Assembly: GCA_029215795.1 (NCBI GenBank) | Contig: JARDYH010000003.1 | Location: 33,295,001 to 33,359,000, forward strand | Length of the DNA stretch: 64,000 bases | Origin: Anniella stebbinsi | Lineage: Eukaryota > Chordata > Lepidosauria > Squamata > Anniellidae | Direction of reading: 5' to 3' | Shown: piece by piece, positions 10,543 to 22,962 of the stretch | How positions within the stretch are numbered: position 1 is the stretch's first letter | Layout: every line of letters starts with the position of its first letter | The notes under the pieces: model-generated | What the model was told of the DNA's origin: nothing | Seen by the model: the letters and a program-made list of their open reading frames with translations, nothing else | The model's database searches: none | Translations under genes and position numbers: made by a program

Positions 10543-13469
10543 ACTCACCTTGGACATCACATCTAATTTGTCCCTTAGAGAACAGAATTGGGCCTGCTGT
10601 TAGAAGTGAACATGATCATAGCTGTTCACAATTACACAAAAGCTTCTTCTAGGCTGGGGATGTTTGAGGAATAGCAACATCTGAAGTGGTCTTGAAGTGC
10701 TGCATTTTTCTCTTTGGATTTCCCCCTCAAGTCTTTCCTCATCACATCAAACCCATTTTCCTTATGATCTGCATGAACCTTCACCCCTCCCTCTTTCCTG
10801 TTTCCTAAATGCCTCCCTGGAGGATGGTGCCCAGAATTTCACGCAGGACTCCAGTCTGAAGCCGTATCTTAGCAACAACATGTATAGAAAAGTTCAAGGT
10901 GTGGGGGTGAGGGAAAGGCGTAGACACCAGCACTTGCAGGAGTGTAGTACTGCTGAAGAATAAAACACTTCTGCTCATTCATCCACCCGCCCACATACTC
11001 TTATCCCTTGCTGTATAATCTCCTGTTATGTTACATGATTGTGCCCAAAGAAACACACTTCATGCCTGAAGCTGCTCTCTGTCCAAGATGCATGATAGGC
11101 AGACATTCAACAAATGAAGCTTTTCTTGGCATGGGAACTGCAGTGATAGAAAACATTGCCACCAAAGTTTGGCTAAAGCAAGACTCAAAACCTCAGGCAA
11201 AGAAGGTCCAAGAATTTTAAAGAGGTTTAGAGGAATGCTGATGACATTATCAAAACAATGTTTTTGGGGGTGCAGGCACCCACACCTGTGTTCATATATC
11301 TCCCTTAATCTGCTGAATTGTTACCTGCCATGTAGATTTTAGAGGCACAGGAGCCCTACTGGGAGTGTGTGTGGGGGGAGATGATAACACATCTGCATTA
11401 AAAATGTATATAGACTTTATAGCAGTTGAATTGTCATGGCTTCCGCCAAAGAATCGCACCACAAAATTCTAGTTTGGGGAAGGCTTTGAACATTCTCTGA
11501 AAAGCACATGGGGAGAACAATCCTATGGTCCCTGGGTGAGCATCCCAGAGGCCATAGGATGGCTCAGATTCTCCCTTCCAGGGTTGGAAAAGAGAGTCAG
11601 AGATCCAGCCCCCTGCCCCGCTCCCTTGCAGCCAACATGGAGAGAACCACACCAGTTGCCTCTCCGAGGTTAGAAAACCAACCTTGGAGACGGTAAAGGG
11701 GACATTTTGGTTGGTGGGTTGGTGGGGAGGGGAGGAGACCAGAGAGGCCAGGATATGATTCATCTTGAGTTGCCTTCTCCAGCCTCCTTCCCTCCCAGTC
11801 CAAAGAACCCTTTAAAAAAGCAAAGATTGGAGGATGGGCAGACAAAGTGCCTCTGTCGCTTCTACCGCCTTGCCAGCTTCAGCCCCGGGGGGGGGCATAA
11901 GAATCTCAGAAGCCTATGAAACTACAGTTCTCAGAGTTCCCAGATCAGATGAAGGGCTACTGTACATTCCCAAATCTGCCCAGCTCAGTGTCTGTGCTCT
12001 GGGTCCTTTCCAATGCGTATCAGAGCACACATGCTCACCTACCCATCTTCAAAGGATTTAATTAGGGTCTCAATTCTTCACAGGACAGGAAATGTGGTAG
12101 CAGCAAAGCCTGCAGTGAACTTCTTATCACACTGGTCATATCCACCTGGACTCTTTACATTTTGCTTTCTTATATCACAACATTATTTGGGCACATTTAT
12201 ATTAGGAATGTCATGAGAGACCAGCTGGGTCCAGGAGTCCACTGCCCTCTTGCATGTCCACCCCCCCCCCCACCAGACCCCGCTCTCCAAGCCACTGGTG
12301 TGCTACACACACCCTTGCCAAGTGGCTGTGCATCCACAAGTGGGTCCGGCAGTTGCCCATCCCCATAGCAAGCCACCATATGAGTGTTAGTGCTCTATTT
12401 ATGCCTGTACTGTTGCTTAAATGGCTTCTTTACGGCCACCATTTTGTGCAATATTAATTTTGCAGAAATTCCCAAAGCTGCCATTTCTAGGCAAACGACA
12501 ACTCCCTATGGGGATGAGCGGCTGCTGGACTCACTTGTTGGGCACGCGGCCATGCAGCGAAACGGTTGGTGGAGGTGGGGAAAATGGAGTCTCAGCAAGC
12601 GCCTGCAGGGTGGGTGAGTCCATCCATCCCTAATTTATGTAAACGTGGGAGACAAAGCAGTTGGGTTGTTGTTGTTGTTGTTGTTATAATACTGTCATCT
12701 TGACTGGATTTCAGGGGCCAAAGGATTGATGTTATGTGAATGTTCGTGAAACACCCCTTTTGCTCAGCATTCCAACTGGAATACGTATCAGCACAAGGCA
12801 TTTGGGATCATTCTAAAGCGCAACATCTTCTTGGGTATAGAACGTCTGCATTTTAATGCACTCTCATGACTGGCCACTCACGGATCTCCGTGGATCATTT
12901 TGACGATGCAGCGACCCTCCTGCGTGCCTCTTGCTTTTTCTGTTGTTTTTTCTGCTACAAAATGCTACCTGGAAAATCCGTTTCTTCTTGGCCATGACAA
13001 TAATTGGTGCCATTTCCTGCTGTGTACAGGAGAAGCTGTGCTACAAAAATGCCCACTGAATGGGCCACGTGGTCACTACTTGCTTCCTCTTACTTCTTCT
13101 TACTTCCCCGTGTGAAGAAAGAAGAAGTTGCTCATCCCTACTGTGGGACAGAAGCAGACGGCAAAGCGATGGTAGGGAAACATGATCCCCCCCCATCTGA
13201 AAATGCTTATATACACCTGAAATGTAGAGAGGCAGCAATGACAAAAGTGGAGTTCAGTGGAAAAATATTTATTGTGGCAGGTTATCATGAAAACAAACTT
13301 TCCCTGCCTTCTTCAGCACTTACCACATGGGCACATCACCACTATGAGCCCTTACATTGAAAAGAATGTTCAGTTGAAATAACCTGTCCCTAACATATTT
13401 CGCGAGTTGTAGGGTAAAGCAGGAATGAGAATAATCACAACATTTATGATTTAGATCACACTCTAGGTG
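10543..13469. other. Gene-free stretch
   Basis: No supported coding region. A block from about 11509 (GAACAATCCTATGGTCCCTG) resembles the insert at 22431-22870 and sequence near 51975. A short GTT run is at about 12667-12684. The rest is unassigned. Confidence 0.45.
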
Positions 13470-13576
13470 AGGGTTCCCTGACCTGGTGCCCTTCAGATGT
13501 GCTGGACTACATCTCCCACCATCCCCAGCCAGCAAGCTCGCCACATCTGGAGGGCACCAGCTTAGAGAAGGCTGCT
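13470..13576. mobile_element. Palindromic short DNA transposon, family P
   Basis: Arms CCTGGTGCCCTTCAGATGTG and CACATCTGGAGGGCACCAG around CATCCCCAGCCAGCAAG. Confidence 0.65.
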
Positions 13577-13810
13577 TTAGACTTATCCAGAACAGATCAC
13601 AGTTATTCCTTCGATCAGCATGCCTTACAACAACTCTGTAAGGTAGGTGAGCATTATCATATATAAGTAGCAGATTGTGGTGCTGAGGTTGATAAGCCTT
13701 AGGCAAGCCTCCAGGTTCTCAGCCTCAGTGATCCAATCTGTGTGATGGGGATAATACTATCACAGAGAGGAAGTGAGATTTGAACCAGTGACTCCCCAGT
13801 ACATAACCCA

Positions 13811-13900
13811 GGTGTAATCCTATGCACAATGTCCCTGGGAGTAAGCCCCATTGAATACAGTGGGATATACTTCTGAATAAACATGCATAGGATTGCATTA
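13811..13900. mobile_element. Short palindromic repeat of the 'GGGAGTAAGCCCCATTGA' type
   Basis: GTAATCCTATGCACAATG and ATGCATAGGATTGCATT are the inverted ends; the centre is GGGAGTAAGCCCCATTGA. Confidence 0.55.
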
Positions 13901-14087
13901 TACTTCTCTCAGCTACTGCATCACGCCAGCTGCCATAAGACTTAAGGCCCTGTTCCATCTTCTCCTAACAGTTCCTATCTACCTGTTTTCAGACCCTCTT
14001 GTCTGGTATTTGCCCTTAATTAACACTGCTCCTATTTTGGAGAGATTCAGAGGATGCCTTTTAAACCTAGGGATGTAGAAGTTTATT

Positions 14088-14345
14088 AATTTTCCTTTTG
14101 CTCCAGTTCTCATGTTTGGAATGCTAAGTTCATTGGTCTTGATTTTGCATTGGATTTCATTTTTCTTTATTTTGCACAAAAAATTGTACGCATTGTTTTT
14201 GAAGAGGGATTGCAATCCTTTAAAAAAAACACCTGTACGCGTTTTTCAAAGTGAATGCATTTATGTGCATGTATTTATGTGCATATTTGATTCAGCAAAT
14301 GTACACATTCCCCTCCTGAATAAAGCATTTTTGTGTGTATTTTAA
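14088..14345. repeat. A/T-rich interspersed repeat, family T
   Basis: Irregular runs of TTTGCACA, TGCATTTATGTGCA and similar. Related copies: about 21436-21745, 26648-27015, 43500-43690, 45085-45350, 54110-54395 and 55055-55320. Some share AAAATGCATTATATTAGGAA. Confidence 0.5.
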
Positions 14346-14360
14346 AAAAGATAACACTTT

Positions 14361-14846
14361 GGGCTCATCTACACTTGCAGGCCTTCCAGGATGGGGGAGG
14401 AGGATCTCAGGTTTTCCAGCTTCCGGGATCGGCCCCCAGAGCCCAAACGCCAGCATGTCATCCTGGAAGTGAAGAGGGACGTTCTGGCACAGCATGCAGT
14501 AAGATTTTTTTTTTAAAAAAACCTGGAAACTCAGTGGCAAAAACTGCCAAGAGCCCTCCCCGGGATGGTGAAAATGCTCCCCCCATCACCCACAATGGGC
14601 ATGGACTCCCCCATAGAGCTCCGTGCCTGTTTGGTGAGCCCTGTTACTCGTGGGGAGGAGGGACAACCACTGGAGTGAGTGCCACACTGCCTGCAGACCT
14701 CTGGTTTGTCCTGGGACCATGGGAAAAAACGTGAAAAATCTAGTCCCATCCCTGGTTGTCCCTGGGATCACCTGTGTGTTATTTGGATGCACTGGGATGA
14801 TCACGAGCTGACCCTGGGATAACTGGCTGGTATAGACACGGCCTTA
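14361..14846. mobile_element. Family A DNA transposon, 0.5 kb
   Basis: Ends GGGCTCATCTACAC and GTATAGACACGGCC are inverted. The inner part carries GTTACTCGTGGGGAGGAG and GTCCTGGGACCATGGGAAA, also seen in the 10.3-kb copy. Confidence 0.65.
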
Positions 14847-15488
14847 GTGAACATTTCTTGAAATGTACAGCTTCTATCCTCCCTACTCCATCCCTGAATT
14901 GCATCACAAAGATTGGGAATGTTTAGGCAGCAAATTGTATTTCGGTTCATGTTTAAGTTTGGGAATTGTAAATCGGGTAAATTTGCATTAAAATGATAAC
15001 TGCATGAATTTCTCGCATACCCCTATTTAAACTCTTGTTAGTGTGGGTACAAGTGCATGAGATTCCATTCTCTCCCCTCCCACCTAATAGTAAGAATAAT
15101 ACACATTGGCCAGATAGTAATAAACATTGTTGAATGCATTTGAGGTTGTTGTAGCTATTCTCTAAAAAGTACAATCAATCATTGTGTGATTAAGATCCTA
15201 AAAAACTATTTTTACTAACACTCCCTGCTTCAGGAGCCAGTGTAGGCTGTCTTATTGCCAGGTAAAATAATGCCACTTGTCTTCAGCAGGGGCATTGCTA
15301 GGCACTTAAAAGATCTGAGGCCCAGGCTTGTAGGACTCAGATCTGCATATGCTAATTATTAATATCTATATATACAACTTTAGAGATAATTACTAGGATT
15401 TATTTCAATTCCTCAAGAGGCAAAGGAAGCCATCTCATTTCTCATCCAAAACATCTCCAATAGAATGAGTTCTCCAATTAATTTGCAC
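14847..15488. other. Gene-free stretch with a partial repeat
   Basis: No gene seen. From about 15288, AGGGGCATTGCTAGGCAC and GGCCCAGGC match one end of the element at 37734-38200. Confidence 0.45.
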
Positions 15489-16364
15489 TAGGGGTGTGCA
15501 TGCCAAAAAATTTCATCGTTAACATTATCGTCATGTCGGACCAAAAAAAAATCGTCTTCATTCATATCGTAGGTGAACCATATCATCTTCACGATAATTA
15601 TCGTGAAAAAATGATATTTTTGGAGCCCTATTTTTAAAGAAAAAATGCCTATAACTTCTGTATTTTAAAAGTTAGAGGCTTGAAACTTGGTCACAGTGCT
15701 TATGAGGTATGCCTAAGTATGTGTATGAAATTTGAGATCGATCCCTCCAACCCTCGATTTTATATGAATTTTTAAAAGATCGTTTCTGTTCTGACAGGTC
15801 TGAATGAATGCACGTGGCAAACTGTAATTTTGTTCTGTCAGAACTGAAATGATCTTTAATAAATTCATATAAAATCGAGGGTTGGAGGGATCGATCTCAA
15901 ATTTTGCACATATGTGTAGCAACATGTGTTACACATAAGTGCCAAATTTGAGATCGATTCCTCCAACCCTCGATTTTATATGAATTTATTAAAGATTGTT
16001 GCAGTTCTGACAGATCAGAATGACAGCTCTTTACGTGCATTCATTCAGACCTGTCAGAACAGAAACGATCTTTAAAAAAATCATATAAAATCGAGGGTTG
16101 GAGGGATCGATCTCAAATTTCATACACATACTTAGGCATACCCCATAAGCACTGTGACCAGGTTTCAAGCCTCTAACTTTTAAAATACAGAGGTTATAGG
16201 TATATTTATATGGCAGTCTGATAAAACGATAAAATCGTCCAAAAGTTATCATCTCCGATGATTATCGTAGTTTTTTCTATCGTATTGTCATCGTTAAACA
16301 CATGCATGATAACGACCTTATCGTATCGTTATTGTACATTTTAACGATACGATACACATCCCCA
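15489..16364. mobile_element. Fold-back hAT-like element with ATCGT-rich ends, 876 bp
   Basis: Ends TAGGGGTGTGCA and TACACATCCCCA, with a perfect 8-bp target duplication ATTTGCAC (15481-15488 and 16365-16372). Subterminal sequence is simple (ATCGT and ACGATA). The interior is a large inverted repeat in which GATCGATCCCTCCAACCCTC or its complement appears four times (about 15736, 15870, 15950, 16095). Confidence 0.85.
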
Positions 16365-17009
16365 ATTTGCACCGTGACCCAGATCATTCCAAACCAATGG
16401 AAAAAATACGCCCCCTCCCCCTAAGCTTAATTGCCATGCAGGGAAAAATGGAGAGTATTGCAACATGTCAACGTTTCCTTTGCCAGCTGCAATTCCCCTT
16501 GGAAATTGCCTCCCCACCCCCCACATTGCTGTTAAGATGAGGGAAAAAATCTATTGGTGCCAATGGACACTTAGGGCTCTGTGGATTAGATCCAGCACCC
16601 TGAGAAATAGATTTGAGGCTGGGTCAGGCCTAGCATCTCCCCTGTCCTCCAGCAATGTGTCATAATGTCCGTATGAGAATAGAGGTGTAATAAATAAACC
16701 GGTATCTGTTGAATGGGGGTATTCTTAGAGTAACTCATATAATTCTCATGCCAGCTGAGAAGGGACATTTCTGCCAAACCAATTCCCAAAAGCCTTTGCT
16801 CTACTCAGCAGTCATTGCTCTGCTGTTGCTAATGGAACTGGTTATTAGGCCTTGCTTTAGTCGTTGTTTATCCACATTCCTCTCAAACCCTTTTCCCCAT
16901 CTTTTAGGAATGTGGCATGCATCGAATTAAGAATAATCCCACTGTTACTCTGCATGAGTCTCAGCCAAGGAATTTCAAAGTGAAAGACAGAGAGGTCACT
17001 TCCTGGTCA
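16365..17009. other. SSTR3 3' flank
   Basis: Presumed SSTR3 3' UTR and downstream sequence. No clear minus-strand AATAAA was found close to the stop, so the transcript end is unknown. Confidence 0.35.
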
Positions 17010-18254
17010 CTATAAGTAGCTGATGTTCACAATGCTTGGTTTCTCGCAGTCAACAGGCTCCTCAGGAAGTTGTTTCTGTTCACTACCTCCTCCTGACCCA
17101 CTGATCAGGACACTCTCCTGCCTGCCATTGCCATTTTGGGCAATTTTGCTGACCTCACTTGCTTCTGCCTTGATTTCATTCTCCTCCTCCTCCTCCTCCT
17201 CTTCCTCTTCCTCCTCCTCTTCCATCTTATCTCTTGTAGTTGCTGCTGCTGCTACGTCTTGGCTCTGCACTCGACGGGATGGTCTCAGGATGGTTCTACG
17301 GAAACCCTGTTTGAAGCGGTAGGAGAGGAAGCCATAGATGATGGGATTGGCACAGCTGTTGGCATAGGGCAGCACCACCACAAGGAAGTAGATACCAAAA
17401 AGTGATGGCTCCTCAGGCAAAGTCCAGGTGACATTGATAATGTTGAGCACATAGAATGGCAGCCAGCAGAGTACAAAGACGGCCACCACAGCTACCACCA
17501 TGCGGGTGATCCTGCGTTCAGAGCGCTTGCGCTTGGCTGTCAGGGCCCGTACCTTCCTGCCTGATGACCGAACTTTGACAACAATAAGCAGGTAGCACAG
17601 ACAGATGACCAGCAATGGCCCAAAGAATCCAAGTGTAGCTGTGTAGACAATGAAGCCAGCTTCCCATACCGAAGCAGGCTCGGGCCACTTAATGTGGCAT
17701 GTGTCCATGCCCGGAGGGACTTCTGAAAACACTACCACTGGCAGCACCACCACTGAAGAGATCACCCACACAGTGGCACTGACCACCTTGGCCACACGTG
17801 CTGTCCGCCATTTTGATGATTTCCCCGGGTGCACCACTGCCAGGTAGCGGTCAACGCTCATCACAGTCAGGCAGAAAATACTAGTGAATTGGTTTATGGC
17901 ATCCACAGCCATCACTATCCGACACATGAATGAACCAAAGGGCCAATAGGACAAGGCATTTTGGGCAGCCAAAAAAGGCAGGCCAAGCATGAAGAGTTCA
18001 TCTGCCAAGGCCAAGTTGAAGATGTAGACATTGGTCACGGATTCACTCACCGAATGGCACAAAACCACGTAGATGACCAGGGAGTTTCCAGCTAGTCCTA
18101 CTACACAGACAATGAGATAAACCAGAGGAATGAGGATACCACTAACATCCAAGCCAAGGCTGGCAACTAAGGATAGGTTCCCAGTAACAGAGGCTGCTCT
18201 ACTGGCTGTTGAATTCCAAGAAGCCAGTGTGGTGGAGAAGTTGAAACTGTCCAT
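17010..18254 (-). CDS. SSTR3: Somatostatin receptor type 3 (class A GPCR), single coding exon
   Basis: Plasma-membrane receptor for somatostatin and cortistatin peptides, coupled to Gi/o in this family. The 414-residue frame shows seven hydrophobic segments. It has N-glycosylation sites at N5, N14 and N26, NSLV in TM1, D85 in TM2, the ligand-anchoring D118 in TM3, DRY at 135-137, the C111-C186 disulfide pair, CWLP at 263-266 in TM6, and the somatostatin-receptor signature [12 protein letters not shown] ending TM7. The tail has 14 consecutive Glu (345-358) and ends ISYL, the PDZ-type end of vertebrate SSTR3; human SSTR3 is 418 residues. An in-frame ATG lies 36 bases upstream (18290), but the ATG at 18254 sits in GCCATGG and aligns better with mammalian starts, so it is preferred. 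Family identity is near certain; the start is likely. Loop 3 lacks the ciliary motif of mammalian SSTR3. Confidence 0.97.
   Translation of the reverse strand: MDSFNFSTTLASWNSTASRAASVTGNLSLVASLGLDVSGILIPLVYLIVCVVGLAGNSLVIYVVLCHSVSESVTNVYIFNLALADELFMLGLPFLAAQNALSYWPFGSFMCRIVMAVDAINQFTSIFCLTVMSVDRYLAVVHPGKSSKWRTARVAKVVSATVWVISSVVVLPVVVFSEVPPGMDTCHIKWPEPASVWEAGFIVYTATLGFFGPLLVICLCYLLIVVKVRSSGRKVRALTAKRKRSERRITRMVVAVVAVFVLCWLPFYVLNIINVTWTLPEEPSLFGIYFLVVVLPYANSCANPIIYGFLSYRFKQGFRRTILRPSRRVQSQDVAAAATTRDKMEEEEEEEEEEEEEENEIKAEASEVSKIAQNGNGRQESVLISGSGGGSEQKQLPEEPVDCEKPSIVNISYL
17181..17222 (-). repeat. SSTR3: GAG/GAA trinucleotide run inside the SSTR3 tail
   Basis: Fourteen consecutive Glu codons, mostly GAG with some GAA. 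A coding microsatellite likely to vary in length. Confidence 0.95.
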
Positions 18255-18301
18255 GGCAGAAGAGTGGGGGTGAATGGCCCACTGGATCAATTGGGAGAGG
18301 T
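18255..18301 (-). other. SSTR3: 5' end of SSTR3 coding exon with splice acceptor
   Basis: Read on the minus strand, a pyrimidine-rich tract is followed by CAAATACAG at about 18310-18302, a good 3' splice site. The exon would then begin at 18301, 47 bases before the preferred start codon and 11 bases before the alternative upstream ATG. This implies a non-coding 5' exon to the right, as in mammalian SSTR3. That exon was not identified with confidence. Confidence 0.6.
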
Positions 18302-18374
18302 CTGTATTTGAGAAGAACAGAAAAAAAAGAGAGCTTATAATTCACTTTCCAATTCACAGCTGAGCAAACTAAAG

Positions 18375-19284
18375 GTAGCGTAGTGGAATATGCATTATAG
18401 TGTTTAGAACTGATAAGAATTTATTGTTTTTTGTAGGTGTGACTAGTTGTAAAGTGAGATAACTATGAGTAATGAAATATATTCTTAGAAATAGAGGGAG
18501 GATGCCACAAATGGGTCAGTCAGGTTCTGGAAGTGGCACATAGCTTAACTTAGCAGGGATACCTCCATCTGGGTGGTACTGGTATCAGTGGCAGACCAGG
18601 CTACATTGAGAAAAATGGGAATGGTAGTATGACCAGGTCCGAAACTGAAGATGAGGTCATTGGCATCATAAGGGTTATACAAGGCCAGGGTTTCATCAGT
18701 GTGGGAGAAAGATCCTGAGAGAATGAGAAACCTGCCATAATTGCTTAGACTGGCTTCACCCACCATGCCTTCCATTTAGGTAAATATGAACCTTTGATAT
18801 TGCCAATTAGATTAAGAGGAATCCAGGTTTTCTATGTTATCAATATGCTTCCTACTATCTTCATTGTACTTTTAGTGATTATAACTTGTGTGTGTTTAAG
18901 AATGTTTGCGATCTGTCCCAGCTTAGGTAAACCTCCCAGAGAGTTTTGGCTATTGGGCAGTATAAAAATGCAGTAAACAAATAAATAAATAAATAATAAA
19001 CAAAATTTGTTATTCCCTTAGATTGATTGAGCGATACAAATGTATTAATCGATACCATAATTGTGTTGTCTAGCTTGAGAGACTTTTCAGGGATCACTAC
19101 TTATGTATTTTAATTCTTGAAGCCTAAAACAATTGGTAAAGGTTTGCAAATTTAGCACTGAATGTGATCTGTCCTTTAAAGCTGTTATATCCTCTTTTGA
19201 TCTGGTGAATCTCAGATACACCCATTCAGGTTTGAGAAACAAGCTGGTCGGATGGAGCAAGAAGCAGTTATTCATCTCAGTAGA
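18375..19284 (-). repeat. Copy 1 of an inverted duplicated block, unidentified
   Basis: Its reverse complement matches 36060-36895 over most of its length, including two blocks with long open frames: MEGMVGEASLS... to GPGHTTIPIFLNVAWS (18775 down to about 18545), and one with VYLRFTRS (19275 down to 19087). Non-coding sequence between the blocks is conserved too. A stop codon directly precedes the first block here. This copy also carries a TTTATTTATTTGTTTACTGC tail insertion (about 18940-19000) absent from copy 2. Protein family not recognised. Confidence 0.7.
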
Positions 19285-19805
19285 ACCGGAGAAAGAAATG
19301 AGAAATAGAGGTAGGAGCTTGGATTTTCAGGGCCCTGTCTCATTTTGCTGGGGACTCATTTTAACAAAGGAGTAGCAGGTGGCTGGCTATAGCCCTCAGT
19401 GGCTTGCTGCCAAATCTCAGTGCCACAGGTTATGCTCATCTGCACTCCTTTGTTGCCTCTAAAGTTGGAAATATGGGGTTAGAGATTTGGCACCAGGGTT
19501 GCCAGTTGGCAGCTGCTATCCTCCAGTCATGGCATGGCCAAGGACTGAAAACATCAGTGAATCTTCCAGAGAAGATGGAGGGCAGAGAGGAAATGAAAGC
19601 AGAAGCAGACCAAAGTTCTCAGAAAATTGGAGGCAGTCTCTGCCTTCCCTACATCCAAAGGGAGTAGGTGGCTGTGAATAATGAGACTGGGCCATTGGGC
19701 TGCTAAGGGAAAAGAGAGTAATATGAAACCTGATGAGCTTACCAGGAGAAGATGCCGTCACTGGTCAGTAACAACTGTGCCATTCTGCTTGGGCAAATGC
19801 TGCTG

Positions 19806-20045
19806 CAATAGAAGAACATAAGAAGAGCTATGCTGGATCAGACAAGGGTCCATCTAGTCCAGCATTCTGTTCACAAAGTGGCCAATCAGCTGGCAATGGG
19901 AAACCCACGAGCAGGACATGAATGCAATGGCGCTCTCCCACCCATCTTCCCTAGCAATTGGTGTACATCGGCACACTGCCTCTAATACTGGAGGTAGCAT
20001 ATAGCCATCTGGACAAGTAGCCATTTATATCATTGATAAGTTTCT
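19806..20045 (-). mobile_element. CR1-like LINE 3' end, reverse orientation
   Basis: AGAACATAAGAAGAGCTATG, TCTAGTCCAGCATTCTGTTC and CACTGCCTCTAATACTGGAG occur in the order typical of a very common sauropsid LINE end, read backwards. Confidence 0.6.
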
Positions 20046-21111
20046 GAACTATGCTTAAGAGGCGAATCCAACTAAGGTTACATTTGTGCAAGCATGATTG
20101 TGTGACCGATTATGTAAACTGGTTATGCAACTGGTTATGCAAGTGTTGGTGCAAGTGGTTGTGCAACTAGTTAGGCCACTGGTTCTGTGAGTGGCTACAC
20201 AATGGAAAGATTTGGTGGAGCTTCGCTAGCACTATTGGAGTTTGCAGAATGACACCACTGGATACTGCCCACTGGGTGCTTCCAGACAAGACTTTATGGC
20301 ATCACCATCCTGCTTCATACACAGAATTTTATGGGGGTCCATAAACTTGTAAACCTCCCATGTTTCCCCACTGCTTCTTCCAGTTTTTCTCTTTCCCAAG
20401 ATACTTTGCTAAGAAAGAAATGTTGGCATAGCTGCAAAATGGTTTCTCATTGCAAGTTCTAGGGGACCTCTATCTAGAAGCATCCGCTGGCCTCCATATT
20501 AGATATCAAATGATGGTAGGGGAGAAATAGTAATGGATGGGGATCTAACGCACATCTAGCCATAGCCCATTTTAAAAACAATCTTCAGTCGCAAACTGTT
20601 CTTACTGTAAATGCAAGCCAGGATCAGAAGCACATTTCTCACAGTTAACTTTAAGGGAGAACTCCAGGGAGTGTCTCTAAGCAGAGCCAGCCCATGCAGC
20701 TGGACAAACATTTGTGTTTTTTCCCTCTCTATATTCTCACTGAACAAACTATTGCTAAGCCATTTAGCCTGTAGCTTTGAGCCAGTTACTATGACACCCT
20801 AGCTCAGGGCTGGATTGAGCATTATGCTCAGTTATATCATAGAATAAAGGCCACCATTAGATGAAAGACTTTGTTTGAGACCCATCTATATGTAGAAAGC
20901 AACTACCCCTCACTCTCCCACAGGCCTTGATTAAAACCTATGTCGGCTTCTAAACATGGTGCCTGTTCCTATATAGGTTGACAACAGCTATGTTTCCTAC
21001 AAAGCCTGTGGGAAATTTCTTTATTCCTCATGGAAGAAGTTGAAAGAACATCCTGACATTAGGAGGTTGGGTTAGTAGGAAAGAGGGGAAAAATACCCCC
21101 CCTCTCTCTCT

Positions 21112-21112
<1 letters not shown>
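20046..21112. other. Gene-free stretch
   Basis: No supported gene. A short run of GGTTATGCAA-like steps lies at about 20110-20185. Otherwise unassigned. Confidence 0.4.

Positions 21113-21149
<37 letters not shown>
21113..21149. repeat. (CA)n microsatellite
   Basis: About 18 CA steps after a CT run. Confidence 0.95.
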
Positions 21150-21151
<2 letters not shown>

Positions 21152-21164
21152 GCATTCAAATGAG

Positions 21165-21365
21165 ATGAACATAGGAACATAAGAAGCTGCCTTATACTGA
21201 GTCAGACCATTGGTCCATCTAACCCAGTATTGTTGAAACTGACTGGCAGCGGCTTTCCTGGGTTTCAGGCAGAATTCCCACCTGGAGAAGCCGAGGATCG
21301 AACTTGGGACCTTCTGCATGCAAAGAATGTGTTCTATCACACTGAGCTGAAGGTAGGTGCAGCCC
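21165..21365 (-). mobile_element. tRNA-derived SINE, reverse orientation
   Basis: AAGCTGCCTTATACTGAGTC, CTGACTGGCAGC, and the reversed B-box GATCGAACTTGGGACC and A-box CACACTGAGCTG. Intact over most of its length. Confidence 0.75.
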
Positions 21366-21435
21366 AATTCTGTCTTTGGAAGTAAGTCCCAGTGAGAGAG
21401 CAATGGGGCTTATCTGGGGGATAGGATTAATTTGC

Positions 21436-21745
21436 ACTTCTCAAATCAATATGTGCAAAAAAACACGAGTTACCTTCAGTATTCACACTTTTCCGAGTTT
21501 TGCGATTCAATTCTCTTTTTTAAAAAAGGCAGCATACAAAAAGGCACATATTAGGGGAAAGTGCGCACAAAAATGTGTATACAATGAGAATAACATAAAA
21601 GATGCATTATATTAGGAAAACGTTTGGAAAATTCATATAATTGATTCAATTGTTTACAAAAATGTGTGCAGGAGAAATGTGCTCAAAACGCGTACAAATG
21701 TACGTACAGACATTTAAAAAATACACATAGATGAGGAAATGGGAT
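21436..21745. repeat. A/T-rich interspersed repeat, family T
   Basis: Contains ACATATTAGGGGAAAGTG and GATGCATTATATTAGGAAAA, the latter shared with 26765-26805. Confidence 0.5.
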
Positions 21746-22430
21746 GGAATGAAATTAAGGTCAGAGAAATGAGAAACCGAGAGGAATTGAAATGGACAGA
21801 TTCATCAATTTCTAGTTTCTTTCCAGATAAATGTGCAGACTTAATGAATGAAAATGCTTTCCTGTGTTGAATGCTTCCTTTCGTTCCATCTCCTTGTTCC
21901 ATCCCACTCTGTCACTCAGTATAGGAATAAATAGTAGATTCTCCCAATGAAGGGAAGTAAATAGTGGGCTTCCACAGGGATATGTTTTGGGACCAATGCT
22001 TTTCAACTTGTTCATAAATGAACTGGAATTAGGAGTGAGCAGCGAAGTGGCCAAATTTGCTGATGACACCAGATTATTTAGGGTGGCTAAAAGAAAAGGG
22101 GATTGTAAGGAGCTCCAAAAATATCTCTCCAAACTGAGAGAGTGGGATCTTACATTCAATGCAAAAAAACCCAAATTCAAGTATAATTTGACAGGATCTG
22201 AGCTAATGGAGATTCTGGGGTTGTGGTGGACAGCTCCATGAAAATGTCAACCCAGTGTGTGGCTGCTGTAAAGAAGGCAAACTCCATAATTAAACAGATA
22301 TTGAGAATAAAACTGCCCATATCATGCTGCCCTCATACAAATCTATGATGTGACTACACTCAGAATCCTGTGTATAGTTCCTTAAAAAATGATATTGTAG
22401 AGCTGGGAAAAGTGTGGAAAAGGGCAACGA

Positions 22431-22870
22431 AGGGAGCAATCTTATGTTCCCTAGAGAGCGACTGGGGGGACATCAGAGTGTTTGGTTTCTGGGATGCAAG
22501 GTCAGAAACAGGGCTCTGACTTCAGAGTCCAAAAGCCATGCCACCCTCTCCCCCAGTAGCCAACACGGTTCTGGCTAGGTTTTGTTCTTGGAAATGGAAT
22601 GCAGAGATGGGAAAAGGGGCATTCTCAGGGGACAGGAAGGGGGAGGAGATGGGGGCTGCGGCTATACAACTTTTCCTATGGCCGCCCAAGGTCCTTCCCT
22701 CCCCCTCCAAAGTGCTGCTGCTAGACAGGCAAAATTGCTGATCTAGCAAAAATGCAGAATGGCTGGAAAGCGGAGGAGGGATTGTCTCTGCCCTCTAGCA
22801 TCCCTGCATTGGACACTTGGTATCCTCCAACTTCGGAGGCTGCCGACTATCTTCATAGGATTGTACACTA
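22431..22870. mobile_element. Insertion inside the CR1 fragment
   Basis: CR1-like sequence stops after AAAAGGGCAACGA and resumes at AAATGATTAAGGAGCTGG. The insert starts GGGAGCAATCTTATG and ends CATAGGATTGTAC, roughly inverted ends. The left end resembles 11509 onward. Confidence 0.55.
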
Positions 22871-22962
22871 AAATGATTAAGGAGCTGGAGCAACTCCCCC
22901 ATGAGGGAAGATTACAACAGCTGGGATTGTTTAGCCTGGAAAAAAGGATACTAAGGGGAGAC

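Noticed and set aside
18255..18290. Upstream ATG as SSTR3 start (426 residues)
   Set aside because: In frame, but weaker context than the GCCATGG 36 bases downstream, and the extra residues do not resemble other SSTR3 starts. Kept only as an alternative.
21987..22241. Reverse-transcriptase-like frame as an active LINE
   Set aside because: Only a palm-domain fragment remains, followed by stops, and the LINE is split by two insertions.
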